This document shows positions 32,171 through 46,417 of a stretch of DNA of 64,000 nt, piece by piece (position 1 is the stretch's first letter; every line of letters starts with the position of its first letter). This stretch comes from Parasponia andersonii. Taxonomy: Eukaryota; Streptophyta; Magnoliopsida; Rosales; Cannabaceae. The position numbers and the translations under genes were made by a program. Location: the NCBI GenBank assembly GCA_002914805.1, contig JXTB01000061.1:101508-165507 (forward strand). Direction: 5' to 3'. Below the pieces are notes generated by a model that saw only the letters and a program-made list of their open reading frames with translations, made no database searches and was not told the DNA's origin.

Positions 32171-32218
<48 letters not shown>
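32171..32218. repeat. (TA)n microsatellite just after the UPF0114 gene
   Basis: About 24 TA units start 38 bp after the stop codon, so probably inside the 3' UTR. Confidence 0.95.
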
Positions 32219-32222
<4 letters not shown>

Positions 32223-33848
32223 GCTTTGTTTTTAAAAATGGTATGAATGATAGAAGATTTCTCGAATAGTACTGTTTTGTGCTATAGATACCAAATAACC
32301 CCTTTATTACCTAGTGTTGAACATTACTTTCATAAGCGTTGTGCCAATTTTTTTCACGGCAATACAAATATTTGTATATATATTTTGTAATTTCTCTAGC
32401 GTGGTATATAATATTTCTATTATCCATGCATGAACAAGATTTTATTGTTATTTTTGTTTTTTTGACCGAAGTTATTGAACATTATTAGACACTTCTCTAT
32501 CCAATTCTTACGACAATGCTAGATTATTGTAAAAATTCCAACAGATTTATCATCCTTGTTTAAATTTTGAGATGCCATGACGTGAATAATTAAATTTAAA
32601 TCTTCAAGATGATATGACATATTGATTTCAAAATAGATAAAGAATTGCGGAATCGTGTGAACTAGATTATTCTTCACTTTTAGCTTAACGAAATCATCTC
32701 AAGCTGATAGTATCATTAAAAACAAAATAAAAATCCAAAAAGATTATTTTACTAAACCACAAGATTCTCCATCATTAAATTCAAATTCTTGGATTTCATA
32801 TACTAGGTCAAATATAAATACGTGAAATACGAATAATAAATAGATGAGTTTCAAATAATTTATTTAATATAAAATAATTTGTGTAATATCTTTATTTAAA
32901 TAATTGGTTTTGTTGTATCATGATATGATATGACAAATTTATTAATTTTTTAATTTTTTAAATGTATTCAAAATATATTTATATATGTAAAGTTGAATGA
33001 ATTAGTATATAATTATGTTAATTTTAAATAATTGTATTAATAATTTATTTTATAATATTTGATATATTTATTAAATAAGTTACATTCATATTAAATTTTC
33101 CAAGTTAAATTTTTAATAAATTTTTTAAACATTTGTATTGTCTCGTATTATAATCTGACTTCGCGTGACAATGGCCACCCTACTAATTATAAGGATTAGA
33201 AAATTATTAGAATATGAATTCCGTCAAAAGTAATAAATAAATAAATAAGAAGAAGAAGAAGGTGGTCTATGTAGGTTTTGTTTACAAACTATACAAAATA
33301 ATATAGAAAAGCTATGCCTACTCAGTAGTCACTCTCACTCCGTCAATTTTGGCCATACGACAGAATTGCGTGCATCGATCATCAATACATTTTGAGACAC
33401 CCTCAAAATAAAAATAAAATAAAAAAGTAAGACCATCATTACATGTGGACAAAAGTGTTTGTTCAATTTGACTTTAATTAAATCAAAACATTAGGATTAG
33501 TTTGCTCGATTCTTTTTCGTTATATTGAATCCAATTGTGAAGTTCATTTTCGTTGGGTGGGTTGTGGGAAAGGTTAATTAGATGTGGGACCCGATAAATT
33601 TTCTCTCTAGTTTGTTTTTCCCTTTTTTACTTTTTTCTTCCTTTCTTTTTTTTTTTAGAAAAAATTAATTTCTATTGCATTTTTTTCTCCCTCTTTTGTT
33701 GGATTATTTAGTACTTGTTGAAATTTATGTAGATTATAAAATTCGAAGTAAATATTAGTAAAGCGGAAATTTCGACCTCGGCCTTGGTCCTTTTACTGCA
33801 TTCTTCAGTGGAAACTGTTGTCATCAATCCACGTTGATTCAATTTTTA
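32219..33848. other. Intergenic AT-rich DNA
   Basis: No gene or recognisable element. It holds long A/T-only stretches such as 32830-33130. Confidence 0.5.
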
Positions 33849-34283
33849 GGCTAAGTTTGGCACAAAGGTAAGAAAATAGGAGGTAAAAAAAATTAAAAGA
33901 GATAAAAAATATATAAGATGGGAATGAAGGTATTTTTCCTCTATAATTATTTTGTTTGGAACGAAGAGAAGAAAGAAAATTACATTTTTTAAAAATAATT
34001 ATTTTATTCTTAATATAATAATTTTAAAAAATTAATATGCCAGTTTAATTTGATAAATTTATTTTTGTGATTGACTAAAATAATTTTCTTTTATTTTTCT
34101 CCCTAATTTGGAGTGAAAAATTTTTGGGGATCCTATCTCACTTTTTTCTTCCAATTTTCTCCTCTATTTTCTCTTCCTCTCTTTTTTCCTTCCTACCAAA
34201 CAACTAATTTTTTCTTTTTCCTTCCAATTTCCCGTCCTACCCTTTTCTTCTTCCCTCTTTTCCTTCCTTCCAAACATAGTCTA
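33849..34283. mobile_element. MITE-like element with GGCTAAGTTTGG-type ends
   Basis: The left end GGCTAAGTTTGGCACAAAGG and the right end, read in reverse, AGACTATGTTTGGAAGGAAGG form imperfect inverted repeats. The left half is purine-rich and the right half pyrimidine-rich, so the whole could fold back. Non-coding. hAT-type MITEs often have ...TGTTTGG ends, but the superfamily is not proven. Confidence 0.5.
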
Positions 34284-37200
34284 AGTTTCTCTAATTAATG
34301 TAGTTCTCTCTGTATATATTTATATATAACAAGAGTTTCATATAAAACAGCACATATCTTTTGGGATCTGTTATAAAAATTTAAAAAAAAAAATCAAGAA
34401 ATCTGTCAACTCATCGAAATCGTATCTTATATAATAAGGTTTGATTACATATGACCAATATTTTTCGGTCCAAGTAGTAATTAGTGATACCAAATGTGGA
34501 CTTTTGAGCTTGTCCATCTGTGCATGCCGGCCCATATGCGCCTTGCGTGCTTCATCTGGTTGTGGGCCGCCACCCACTTGGCAATTTCATCTCTCTGCTC
34601 TAGTTTACTTTTTTTTTGTTTTTTTTAAATGTACTCTCACAGAATATCTTCAGTACTTCACATTCATAAATTAATATGCTTTCATATATTCCCTTTGTTC
34701 AAACAAACCTTAATCAATCGCGACGGAATCGAGGACTCACAGAATTAGCAAATAACAACTTCAGCAACTGACTCATCAATATAAATATTTAATCATTTTT
34801 AATCTCTTAATTTTACAGGGAAAAAGAAAGTACTTAATTTAATTGCTTTCTCATCAGTACGAAGAAAAAAAGAAAAAAGAAAACCTTTGCAAACAGGTTT
34901 CTTCCATAATGTACCTCTTTTTGACTCGAGCTAGTATGATTATGTATTTGAATCTTTTAGATTAAGTGTAGGTCGCATAAGCTTTTCCCAGGAAATTAAG
35001 AAACTGGATGCTAGTGGGATTGCTGGCCTTTATTTTTTTTATTATTATTTTGGTTTTATCTATAGTAAACATACATTCTTTTCATGCGTATAATTGCATG
35101 CGTCAACTAAAATCAACATAGAAAAGAAACGTTGGACTGTATTAATGTTATATGTACAAATATTATATGTACATATATATGCTCAAAACTAAGTACACAT
35201 AAAAGATATATTGACGAATTGCTTGAACTGCCTAGCTAGGCGTTCTCATGGATTTATAATTGGCCTAGCTCAGTACATATTAACAATCTCCAAAGTAACT
35301 CTTAAAAAAAAAAAAAAGAAAGTCGAATATATGTGTCTGCATCAGAAAAAGTTAGCCGATCATCTTGGTACACAGCTGAAATGTTGTCATTTTTGTCTTC
35401 TAATAAGCCTTCATGATATGTGGTCTCTTGGATCAGGCGTATAGATCATGTGAAAGTACTTTCCATTTCAAATTTCTGACTCTCACTACTCTTTTATAGG
35501 CCTTCTAGCTAGTCCAACTACCTAATTTTGATAGTCCTGTTTTTTTTTTTCCTTCTTTTATCTAGCGAGGTGCTTTGGTTTTTTTTTTTGTATATATATA
35601 TATATATATATATGTATATTTGTTTCTAGACAAGCTCTGGATCAAGATATATATATATATATATATATGTATATGCCACTGTTTACTTATTAGATTGGTA
35701 ATACCCAGATCTTGCTAACTTCTAATAAAGGATATACAGTTATACACACCTCAACATGCTTGATCATGATCAGGATGCCTTGTAATAACCGGTATGGGTA
35801 CATGCTAAAGAAACTCTAATAATTAAGTTAATTAAAAAACTTGATGATTACTGTATTTATTTCTAAGTATCAATGAATAAGAGTAGTACTGAAATAAAAC
35901 TAAATCAAAGCACAATAATTAAGTACTCTTCTCACTTCTTTTATTTCAATAATTAAAAGGCTACGGAGAAGCTGCTAATCTTTTGCTCGGGGTACGTGAC
36001 GGTATTATCCGTGAACTATGTACGAGAATATTGAGAGTAGAAATGAAGCATCTACGTGTGGACCTCATTAACCGTGAAAGTGATAAGCGTAGTTTTAATT
36101 TATGTACATATTATGGATCATTGATTAATTAATAACTCAATACCTTCGTTTCTTCTTTAAGGAATCTTATGCTTTGTTGTAAAAGTAGTTCATATATGAG
36201 GAGAGAATTGGGTTTCACAGATTTTGTGTGGGCTATATATGCCTAATAGCTAAGCTATACTTGACCATGGCCTACGGATCCTAGTGGGATTATAATATTT
36301 CCCTTTGGATTTAAGGAAAGTTTACTCAACAACATTTGCGCAACTGGGAAGGAAGTAGTATTTTTTTTTTTTTTGGAAAAAAAAAATATTAAAAGAATTC
36401 AAAAGAAAAGGAAAAAAGAGAAATCCTAAGCCATATAGAAATAATAATATTATTGATGCCAACAAGATGATTTCTTTATTCTTATTCCTTATTTCTTTTT
36501 TAATTTCTCATTTTAATGGGAAAAGGCCATCACTGGGTCAGCCAGTATTTTGATTTATGTAGCATCCATCATCACATGGAGTTAATTAGTTGAATCGGAA
36601 ATGGTTCCTAAATTGGGATTGGTCAGATCTTGAAAAGCGAACTTTGAGATATCTCTGGCCAACCTTTGCGGTAGGTGACTACTGTCTGGCTATAGCTAGG
36701 ACCTAAATATATCAACCCTACCCAGGAAAAGTTAAGCCTAGGTTTCCCTTAAAACTACAAAAGGAATCCCACGAGTGAGAGTGACTGAAACTTTAGTTCC
36801 ATCATATCTAATTGCTTTTCATTATTTTAGTATGCTGTTTTTATAATTTGTTGATCATCAACTTCCAAAAAAAAAAAAAAATAGTATCATCTTCTGCGAC
36901 TGCGGGAGATAAAAAGCTGGCTTTCAAAAGTGCACTAGAGTAAGAGAAGGTAGAGCCCTTAGCACACATGGAATCTCCTTGTCTTCTCAGACGTTATGGT
37001 TCTAAACAATAAATATATTTCTTATCAATCAAGGTTTCAAAATTTATTGTAAGGAGCACTCAGTCACTGCTCGCTTTTGTTTTTTTTTTTTTTCTTTCTT
37101 TTAAATTCTGATCGATTATCTTCTATTAACTTATTGTGACTCACGTCTCGTGATCATCCATTTCTTTGATCTTTGATACATATTCTGCATGGGGACACAC

Positions 37201-38100
37201 TCGACAAAAACTATGTGATATAAAACATATCTATATATATATATATATTTATGAGAATTAATTCTATGGACCGCAAACTGATCAGATATGAATATCGGGA
37301 GAATCCATCTATATATCACGTATATCCAAAATAAGTAAATAGGTATACTAAACTTTCTATGACTTTACCTGTTTAGTCTTTGGGTTTTCGGCCTGTTCCT
37401 GCAGCAAACAGCCAAAAGAGCAAGAAAGAACCATACGTAAAAATATTATTTAAACTTACAGAACACTCCTATACCTAAGTTGAAAAAAAGAAAAAAAAGG
37501 GGGAAAAAAAAAGAAAGGGTAAATGATAATGTTCATATGGTCAACATAACAATATGTCCCTTCTATGGCTTAGTGGAAGAAGCATTTACTTATCTAATTA
37601 GTTGCGGACTCGGTACTCTCTGTCAAACAAATTAAACTAAATTAATTAACCAAAAATTAGAGGGGGAAAAAAAAACAAATTGATGAATGTCAGGTCTTAG
37701 TGTTTGTTGGTGTTGTCTAATCAAAATCAGTGCTTTCTGTTTTATAATCGAAAAATAACTTGGAAACGAATGGTTCTGACAAATTTCATTGAGTGGAAAT
37801 GAGCCAAAAATAGGTAAGTTGCTAAACCAGGAAATATTCCCATACGCTTATATCTATATATATTTCTCTTCCAAAATAAAAAAATATCTGATTAGAAACA
37901 TCGCCATGTGCTGCAACCCCTTATTTTATTTTCAGGTTGAAAGTTTAAGAATTAATGCCGCACGTGGGGCCATTACAAAAATTTCTTAAATAGCTAGCCG
38001 TCTCAACCACTATGACCACAATTAAGCTCTCTAACTAGCTGGCTAGTATATCAGATCATTATAACTGCTTCTTGGTTAGGTGATCATTTTGTAGTACTCT
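34284..38100. other. Intergenic DNA with microsatellites
   Basis: About 3.8 kb without a supported gene. (TA)n tracts lie at 35591-35613 and 35648-35668 and homopolymer A/T runs are frequent. I looked for common plant miRNA sequences by eye and found none. Confidence 0.5.
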
Positions 38101-38254
38101 AGTAGTACTGCTGTTATATATAAGTAGAGAAAGCTTGAGATGTTTTATAATTATAATTAATACTCCCTTTCGAATATTGGTTTCATTCATATAATTACAT
38201 CTCTAGCTATACATACTTCTCCAAGTTTAAATAATTTCTCCTGATCGATCATCA
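38101..38254 (+). promoter_or_regulatory. Core promoter of the CEP gene
   Basis: A TATATATAAG element begins at 38115, about 140 bp upstream of the ATG, a normal spacing for a plant gene with a 5' UTR of roughly 110 nt. Confidence 0.45.
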
Positions 38255-38491
38255 ATGGCAGCTCGCAGAACCCTCAAGCTGTTATCTTTGTTTATGGCCT
38301 TCCTCCTGCTTCGCAGCTTTGGTGTAACAGCATCTTCAAGGCCAATAGCTATTCATTCCAAGCCGCCAAAACCTCCTTCCACAGTGTGGTTCTCAGTGAA
38401 TCACTTCAAGATAAATGAGGCCGACGCCTTCCGGCCAACTACTCCGGGTCACAGCCCCGGTGTTGGCCATGAAAGTCCACCATCTACATAG
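38255..38491 (+). CDS. C-terminally encoded peptide (CEP) hormone precursor
   Basis: A 78-codon single-exon precursor. Residues 1-26 are a signal peptide (MAARRTLKLLSLFMAFLLLR then SFGVTA). A variable spacer follows, then the CEP domain at residues 57-72, DAFRPTTPGHSPGVGH, and a six-residue tail. It matches the canonical CEP 15-mer pattern (D)FRPTNPGNSPGVGH, including the three prolines (61, 64, 68) that are hydroxylated in known CEPs. CEPs are secreted, cut out of the precursor, and perceived by CEPR leucine-rich-repeat receptor kinases. They signal nitrogen status, lateral root growth and, in legumes, nodulation. Only one CEP domain is present. No neighbour is functionally linked. The remaining uncertainty is expression and which CEP subgroup it belongs to. 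Confidence 0.93.
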   Translation: MAARRTLKLLSLFMAFLLLRSFGVTASSRPIAIHSKPPKPPSTVWFSVNHFKINEADAFRPTTPGHSPGVGHESPPST

Positions 38492-40077
38492 ACGGAGCAT
38501 GACTAGCTTCAACAATGTCCAGCATGCATGGAACTATACACCGATCATAAATATATCATGAAGTACACATGCTAATTAAAAACTATATCTTACTATGATA
38601 TTTTTTTGTGTGTTACTTTTATTTGTATTTTTATAAGTGATAATCAATGTCTTCCCCAATCTTTAGAGTTAGGGTTTTTGAAGTGCCTATCTTCTGCTTT
38701 CAACAATATGAGTGTAAGATCCAGTTCTATGGTAGAGAGACATATATGCAAATTGCACCATGGTGGTATTTAACAGTGTGTGTATTGAAACATTTTGCAG
38801 TATATATTATAATGTTCTATCCTAATATCTGATTTTGTTCGTGAGCTCATTATTAAGAAATTTATTTTTTCAGATTTCTCTTTTGACTAAATTAGCTTAG
38901 CTTCGTCAAAAGAAAAGACAAATATTGTGATATGATAAAGTACTGTACGTATATGGCTTGCCTGTACTAGAGTGTAATTAGAGAGAGATTGCGTGGATTT
39001 AATATCAGATCATATATATATACCTATCTGCAGATACATAGCTAGGTTGGTACAGTGTATATAACAATTAACACCTGAATTTAAGATCAGAAGAGTGAGA
39101 GTAAGTAAATTAGAATTTGCTGATGACCGTGATCTCAATTATATATGTTAAATATAATGTTCAAATGTTTTGTCCTTAGTTTTGTAGTTTTGGAGGGATC
39201 AAAGATTTGCCACCTCGTATATGTCAGTCTTTTTATGATGCCAGAAAAGGCATTCGGATATATTGATATATCATTTTGATAAGTGGTTTGTAAACTTTCA
39301 TAGTATCAAATCGCTCATTTATATATAAAATATAGGGAAAGCTATTTAACAATTACTTGATTATTCATTGAACGCTTGAATGACTTATTTGATTTGGATA
39401 AGCATCGGCAACTTTTAACTTTCAGCCTTCCTCTCTCTACTCTATCTCTAAAACGAGTGCATATATATATATATTATATAATATTAATTACATGTTTCTT
39501 GATCATGACTCATGATCATAAATTGTTTTTAGAAGTAGCACTCGATCGACTATCGACTGTAGCTAGCTAGCTAGTGCTGGTGTCTTTTTCTTTGACAAAT
39601 GCTATGTGCAGTGCCGCAAGTGTATAAAAAATTAATTAAAGACATATTAAGCTAGCTTTTGTCCAGAATCTGATCTTGATAACAGAAAATCTATTTTCTA
39701 GGCCCATTTACTTTAATCAAACAGTGGGTGGCCCACAGGCCCCGTTCACTGATCATCTTCTGCTTCGAATATGCTGTCATAAAATTAATTCTCCTATATA
39801 TATAAGGTATATGTATATGCCCCAGACCCCAGTCCCACCACTCTTTTTATGAAATACATTTCAAAAAGTAATTTAATTATGTCAAGAAGAAATGTGTACA
39901 TGTTATCCCCTCATAAACAAAGAATGAATATATGGCTATACGCATATATCAATTATAAATTATTCAGCTCTTCATTAATTTGACTAAGTTCGTTCGTACG
40001 TGTACATGATCTCTCTGCTAGCTGCTTATATGAGTGCTGACACAAATAATCATGCATAGCATTTATCCTAATTTTAA
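38492..40077. other. Downstream flank of the CEP gene and intergenic DNA
   Basis: The 3' UTR is expected in the first 150-300 bp; no clear second gene follows. A TA tract lies near 39460. Confidence 0.45.
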
Positions 40078-40206
40078 GATTTTAAAGGATATAAAATACG
40101 GTTCAAAATGTATACATCTAGCCTTGTTATAGTTTAAACGATTTTAAAGGATATAGAATACGGTTCAAAATGTGTACATCTATCTAGCCATGTTATAGTT
40201 TAAACT
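40078..40206. repeat. Tandem duplication of about 62 bp
   Basis: GATTTTAAAGGATATAAAAT (from 40078) recurs as GATTTTAAAGGATATAGAAT (from 40140). Both run to GTTATAGTTTAAAC. Unit 2 is slightly longer because TCTA is repeated. Confidence 0.9.
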
Positions 40207-43080
40207 CTTCAAAATTATTATTCTTTAATTTTTTTATATAAAAAGAAAAAAATCCTTATGCGTATTTATAAATATATAAAGTTTTTATCACGCGAATATT
40301 TGATACTTTATGCATAAAACATTTACGCATCCTAAAAAATAAAAAATAAAAATGAAAAGGATTTACGGCTAGGTAGCTGGTCGCGAACTCAAAGTGGACA
40401 TCTTGCGCAGTTTCAAGGCGATAGGCATGCAGTAGCCTATTTTTTAGCATGTGAAAGTGTCGATTTCTACTGAGCCGCACTATGTCGTTTGTTTGTTTAT
40501 CTACAGACTCATTCTTTCTTCTATTTTTTTCTTTAAATGTTATGTGTAATGATCAGCCGTTGCTACTTTGTCATTTTGTCTAAAAGGTCTGGTATATATC
40601 AGGCTTTTTTTTTTTTTTTTTTTGGTGGTTTTATTTTCCTTTTAAGGATATGCTCTAACGGCTGCCCGTTTGGGCATGAATCAATATCATGATTATATGG
40701 ACAGTTTATTAAGGGTAATATTCAGGTAAGAACGAGTATTTTAATATATTCTCATGTTTTTTATATTATTTTAATACTCGATAAATTAATCACTTCAGGA
40801 ATTAAATCCTATTAAGTGAAAGTATTTTAAAACTATCAAAATATGTGGATTTTAAATGATCTTCAATTTAAAACTCATACTAGAAAACGAAACAAAAAAA
40901 ATTCAACATTCTAGTAATTATAGTAAATTATTTTATTTTATACTAACAAATTTTATTATTTTATAAATAATTTAATTTTTTAATTTTAATTTAAGCACAT
41001 TCTTATGCACAATCAAACACAGTTATTTAATGTCCCACGAATCATAAACAAGATTAATGTGTGTAACCAAATACAATTATTTTGGATATTAGATAATCAT
41101 ATCACCATCTTTATCATTTCTATTAATCTAAAAATTGGGATTATCTTATACCAAATGACCTCCCTTAGGAGAAATTTGATTGCCGTGACTTTCTTTCATT
41201 ATTTGATCGTCGTAACATTTCTTCATTGTGGAATTTTCCATTGAGTGTTTTTTCTAAGTGATCTCTGCATTATATAGTAGTTAATAAAGTACATACGACG
41301 AAGTTAAATATTTTGAAAAGAAACTTCTAAATAACATAGTACATAACATCAATTTTGATGTCCAAAAGCAAGTGTGGGGATGGATTTTTGCGACGCAAGA
41401 AACATGTTTAATAAGTGAATCTGATATGGATAGTAGTAATTGGATTAAAATGAGTTTTTTAAGAGTGTTTTAAAAAAATATTTTTTATTAGTATCACAAT
41501 ACTCGTGACAAGAGTCACATAATTTGTGATCATTTATTAGCCTTAAAAAAAATTATATATATTTTTATTTTATAACCTCAGCTAACACTACTAGAAAAAT
41601 CATTTTTCAAAACATTCCTAAAAAAAATTCTCTCTTTTCTCTCTCTATACTTACTTTTCTTTCTCAAAAAATAAGCTTCGTCGCTATTTTCATAGAGGCT
41701 AGAGAAAGAGAATCTCTTTATCCTTCTCTAGCCTTTTTTCTTCTTCTTCTCCTCCTCCTCTATGATTTTTCTCGGAGATAACATATTTTTTCAAATTTAT
41801 TTTAGTTTTATAATAACTCTGTATTTAGATCTGGTTTATAGTATTATCTTTTGTATGGATTTTTTAAAACATGTTTACCAGATCTTGAATTTGAAATTTT
41901 CTTCTCTGATTTAGATCTATTTGGCAAATGAGTAGTTTTTCCTTTCAACGAGCATAGATATCAATTAGTGTTGAAATTATATAGTTTATCTCGCCAAGAA
42001 TACAATTTAAGATTAGGTGTTGAAGGCAATAGTTTGTTGGTAGCCTTGTTATCTTCTTTTATTAGAGAATTATGGTAACCTATAAATCTTGTTATTTTAT
42101 GTTTGTAATATATTTTTCGTCTCTGAGTTTGAAATTGTAATCTTTATATTTATACTGTAATTGAAGATTTTTTATTTCGAACAATAATATTCCTTGAGGA
42201 GCTCATTTTATTCTTTAAAAAAAAAGTCATTTTAGTCCAAATTACTACTGCTTACTACTAGGTTCATCCATCGTTTAAAATGTATATATAAAAAGCTCAT
42301 GATGTAAGAAAAGTGTTGAAAATTTAAAATATGAACCCGATTAAATGCTGGATCTTAAACAATTATTATTTTTTTTCCTAAATCTTATTAATATAATATT
42401 TTTAGCAAATAAAATATTCTCTCTTATTACTACGATATTAAAATATAGGTAAGTTACCTTAATTTTCTCGTATTTTTTTAATATCCTATTTTAGTACTCA
42501 TGTAGATGTTCATTGGGCCTTTAATTTAGAGGCCAAATGTTTTCAGAGCCTAGCACATTAGTTATTGAAGAAAAGTTCATAAATATCCATTTTATTAAGC
42601 TCATTTTCATGAATAACTTTTTTCTTTTTATTTCACAAATACACATTTTTATATCTATTTTTGAAGAAATATAAAACACAAGTATTTTATGCATGAAATA
42701 TATACTACAATATACACATTTCATCGTATGAATTTACACAGTAAATATAAACCATATATAAACTTCTACATTGAAAATGTATACTACTTATATTTTACAC
42801 GTGAAATGTATATCACAAAATAGATATTTTTGAAACAAAATTAAAAAACTGGTATTAGTGAAATATAAGGCACAAAAAAGTGTACTAATTGTAAATTTCT
42901 CTAAGTTTTTTGGGTTTTTGGCATATTGTATCTTGAATTGATCATAAATTGGCAACATGGTACCTAAATTATTTTTCTTAACAATTAGGCCCATAAATTT
43001 AAGAAAATCTAGCAATCAGCACCATTTCGTCAATAAATATTAAAGTTTCAATGGAATTACTAGTCATGTCTAAGCTAAAT
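40207..43080. other. Intergenic AT-rich DNA
   Basis: No supported gene or element boundary. Confidence 0.5.
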
Positions 43081-43430
43081 GGGACCATGGTCTAGTAGTA
43101 AAGATTAGTCTACGTAAGGTCGTGGTCACGGATTCGAGTGCTAAGTAATCTTCATAGGGTTTTAAATATGAAGGCTTATTTCCTATCAGCCTAGTACCCA
43201 GTGTAAAGTGCATGGAACCATAACCCAAACAATCCTTACTAGTAGCAAGTAGCAATATTTGGTAGGATTCGGCTAACGTGCTTTATCACTTGATGGGTTA
43301 CGGCCCGCTTGAAATGCCCTCAATGAACATTTCTATCAACAAAGATTGGAAGCTCTTATGGTAATGGTTAGAGAGAGAAACCACTCTTGTGGCCTTCTTC
43401 CTTCCTTGTTCATATTACCAAAAAAAAAGT
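43081..43430 (+). mobile_element. tRNA-derived SINE-like element
   Basis: A pol III A-box-like TGGTCTAGTAGTAAAG (43088-43103) and a B-box-like GGATTCGAGTG (43130-43140) are spaced 42 bp apart, as in tRNA-derived SINEs. A non-tRNA body of about 270 bp follows, ending in an A-run (about 43419-43427). I cannot name the family, and flanking target duplications were not found. Confidence 0.5.
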
Positions 43431-46417
43431 GAAACTCACATAGGATATTTTTAAGGGCATAATTTGTAATCTAATATTATCGATGACCTAAAGGGAAATA
43501 TAAAGAGATTCAGATTTTAAGGAAAAACTAATAAGTAATAAATTTAAGGATAAATTACCTCATTGCCCTCTAATTTTTGCCAAGTGTAATACTTTGTGCC
43601 ATAATATTATTGATATATTTGTCCCCAAATTTGACAAAAATCGTGTCACTTTACCCCAAAACTCAAATAGTGATCTGATGTCATTTTAGTTATTGATTGT
43701 AAATCTCCGTAGTTTAACTAGTTATATACAGTCAAACTATGAAGCATTATTCTTTCTTCAAATATATCTTTAGTTTTATAAAAAAAAGTGAGTAAATTTG
43801 AATTTTCTAAAACCTTTAAATAAAAGTGATTGCGTAGCATTTCTTGCTGAAAGTATCTTTACAACATGTATAATCGAAAGAGGTTCTATTTCGTCATCGG
43901 CAATAGTATTTTCATCACACCCAAAATATCGTAATATAAAAACTTCATCCACAGGTTAAACTCGTCTACATCTATATAATCATAGTGACAAAAGACAAGC
44001 CAGAAAACTTGCTAGTCAATACCAAAATGTGCATTTTCATCTGTATCATAAGACTAAAATGAGCTAAAACTCAATAAGTAAAAACTATGCATACTCATGT
44101 ATGCTTTAAAATCTCATCAAGTTCTCATTGTATACTTTTCTTTCTTAAACATTTGAGTCTATGTATTCCTTTTAAAAAAATATATTCATAGTTGGACTCT
44201 TTAGCATATTGCAAATCCCGTAAGTCGATAAGCTGTGATAAATTGGGCAGAAACTCTGATCAATAATAAAAATAATGTGCGACTGTTGTTTGAGATTTAT
44301 TTTTTGAAAATTTCTTCCCTCATCAAAGGGGCATCGTACACTGTACTAATATTATCATGCTTCAACGAGACACTTCATCAGATTCGCAAAACCTGCTTCA
44401 ACAGGAGAGTCTGCATCAACAACTTACTTACCTAGGTTCGACAGACTAATAGTTATAATTAAAAATTATCTTATAAAATTGGTACAATGGTATTCACTTT
44501 CGAATACTTTGTAATAAAATTCTTTATTTACATACAAAATATGTCATGCAAATGCCATTTTATAACTTTCAAGAATAAACATGTTTCACATAATGGCATA
44601 TTCCATGTAATTCTTATGACGTAGTTATAAGTTTTTATTTACCTCGTGTCCTGAACAAAAATTGATAGTGGAAAGGGTCAATATCCTCTAGAGATTGATG
44701 TGCTAATCACCTGTCATAAATTCCTATTATTCAATATGCACATTTTTCTAAAAGAATATATTAAGATACTTAAACAAAACTGAAATAAGAACTTTCACCA
44801 AATTAAGAAACTTATTCGTAAAATAACCCAAAAGTATACAAATTACTTAAGGTACTTAGCAGCTTATAACTAGTATTTTTCAATACTAGTTTATTAATAC
44901 AAAAATATAAATACTATTTTATTAATACAAAAATGATCCAAAATGACACATAATTTTGTAAAAACTAGTCTATTTGCCTCTATATAGTGCCATTTGATTT
45001 TAATATATTTGGATAGTACCTCTCCTAGTTTTAGGACATTCCTACATGATTAAAATCATGGTTTTAAATCTGCAGTAACATTTTATAAGTCAATTCCCAC
45101 ATATACACCTCAAAGAAAATTACTTAGAATAACATAGACACTTGAACTCTTTTTTGGTTTAAACAAAGTTTAAAACAATTTTTGCACTTGTATGTAGTCA
45201 CAACTAGCAAGTAAATAGATGTAGTATATGTAAAAGGAACAATATCTTACATATTCTAAGTAAAGAAATCAGATTACAAGCATAGACAACTTATTCCAAC
45301 AATAAAAATACTTAAATCTACAAATAGTAAATTTTAGAGCTTTAGGTCTAAGTTTATGTCTCCACTTAAATTATATACTTCCAGCTATATATAAGGGTTC
45401 CTAGAACCACTATTCATCAAATAATAGCCTTAGTTTAAGAGTTGTAGCAAAAAATTTCCATTGCAAACTTAAAATCTCACATGAACCTCATCTTGACTAG
45501 TTTAAGTTTTTGCCGAATTTTTTACCTTCTACCTCCACTAAATTGATTCTCAAGGCTTTGAAATTGATTTTAGGACTTAAAAAGGCCTAGAAGAATCATT
45601 ATTTAAGTGGTATCAAGTAGAGAAATGAAATAAGAAAACAAAACCTAGGAAGAAGAACTAGTAGAATTACCTTGACTAGTTTGGACCTATCTTGCTTTCT
45701 TGAGCTCCAATTTACGTTCTACCATTTGACAAGTCTTAGAAATGGTTGAGAGGAGTTGAGAAAAGTCTACAAAAGAGTTAGAGAGTTTTAGATTGTGGCT
45801 GGAAAGAAAGGAGAAGAAAATTACCAGATTTGATCGAAAATTAACACTTAATGACTAAGAAAAAGTATAACTTAAATTTTGAGGGGTAGTTTCAGTATTT
45901 CACACCTAACTTTCTATATGTCTAATTTTAAAACATTCTTAGATTACTCATCATATTGTTGGGCATTTCGATACACTCAAGTATTGAACAGAATGATAAA
46001 ACCTAGTTTAGAAGAAGAAATCTAGTCATACTTTGACTTATGATCCCGTATGATTAATCTTATTGTAATTTAGTGGAACCTAACCCCATAACCAATTATT
46101 GAATATCAAAGTCCGTACCATCTATTAATGGTACAAGAATTGCATAATGTAGAATATGACCCACTAAGTTATTTAGCTTTGAACTATTTGAAAAACTTCC
46201 ATGGCCACTCTGAGTACTAGGCAAAAAATGGAAAGAAAATTAAAACACCAATCTTGGCCAAGAATCGAGAGAGCCTAGGACATGGTTCCTTGAGCAGCCC
46301 AATAAAAGGCAAAATAAGCCAAGTATTGGAATAAATAGTGATGAAGGCTTAAAGCGTGATGACAAATAGATTTTGAGAAAAAGAGAGTAAGAGAGTTTGA
46401 TGAGTCAGATAATAGAC
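43431..46417. other. Intergenic AT-rich DNA
   Basis: About 3 kb with no supported gene. There are small local echoes such as AATACTA(T/G)TTTATTAATACAAAAAT twice at 44883-44935. Confidence 0.45.

Noticed and set aside
41586-41610. CACTACTAGAAAAA-like start of a second CACTA element
   Set aside because: No matching inverted end (..TTTTTCTAGTAGTG) was found in the following DNA, so it is probably chance.
43088-43160. A tRNA gene
   Set aside because: A and B boxes are present, but the sequence cannot form a full cloverleaf with a paired acceptor stem by eye, and it continues into a long SINE-like body.
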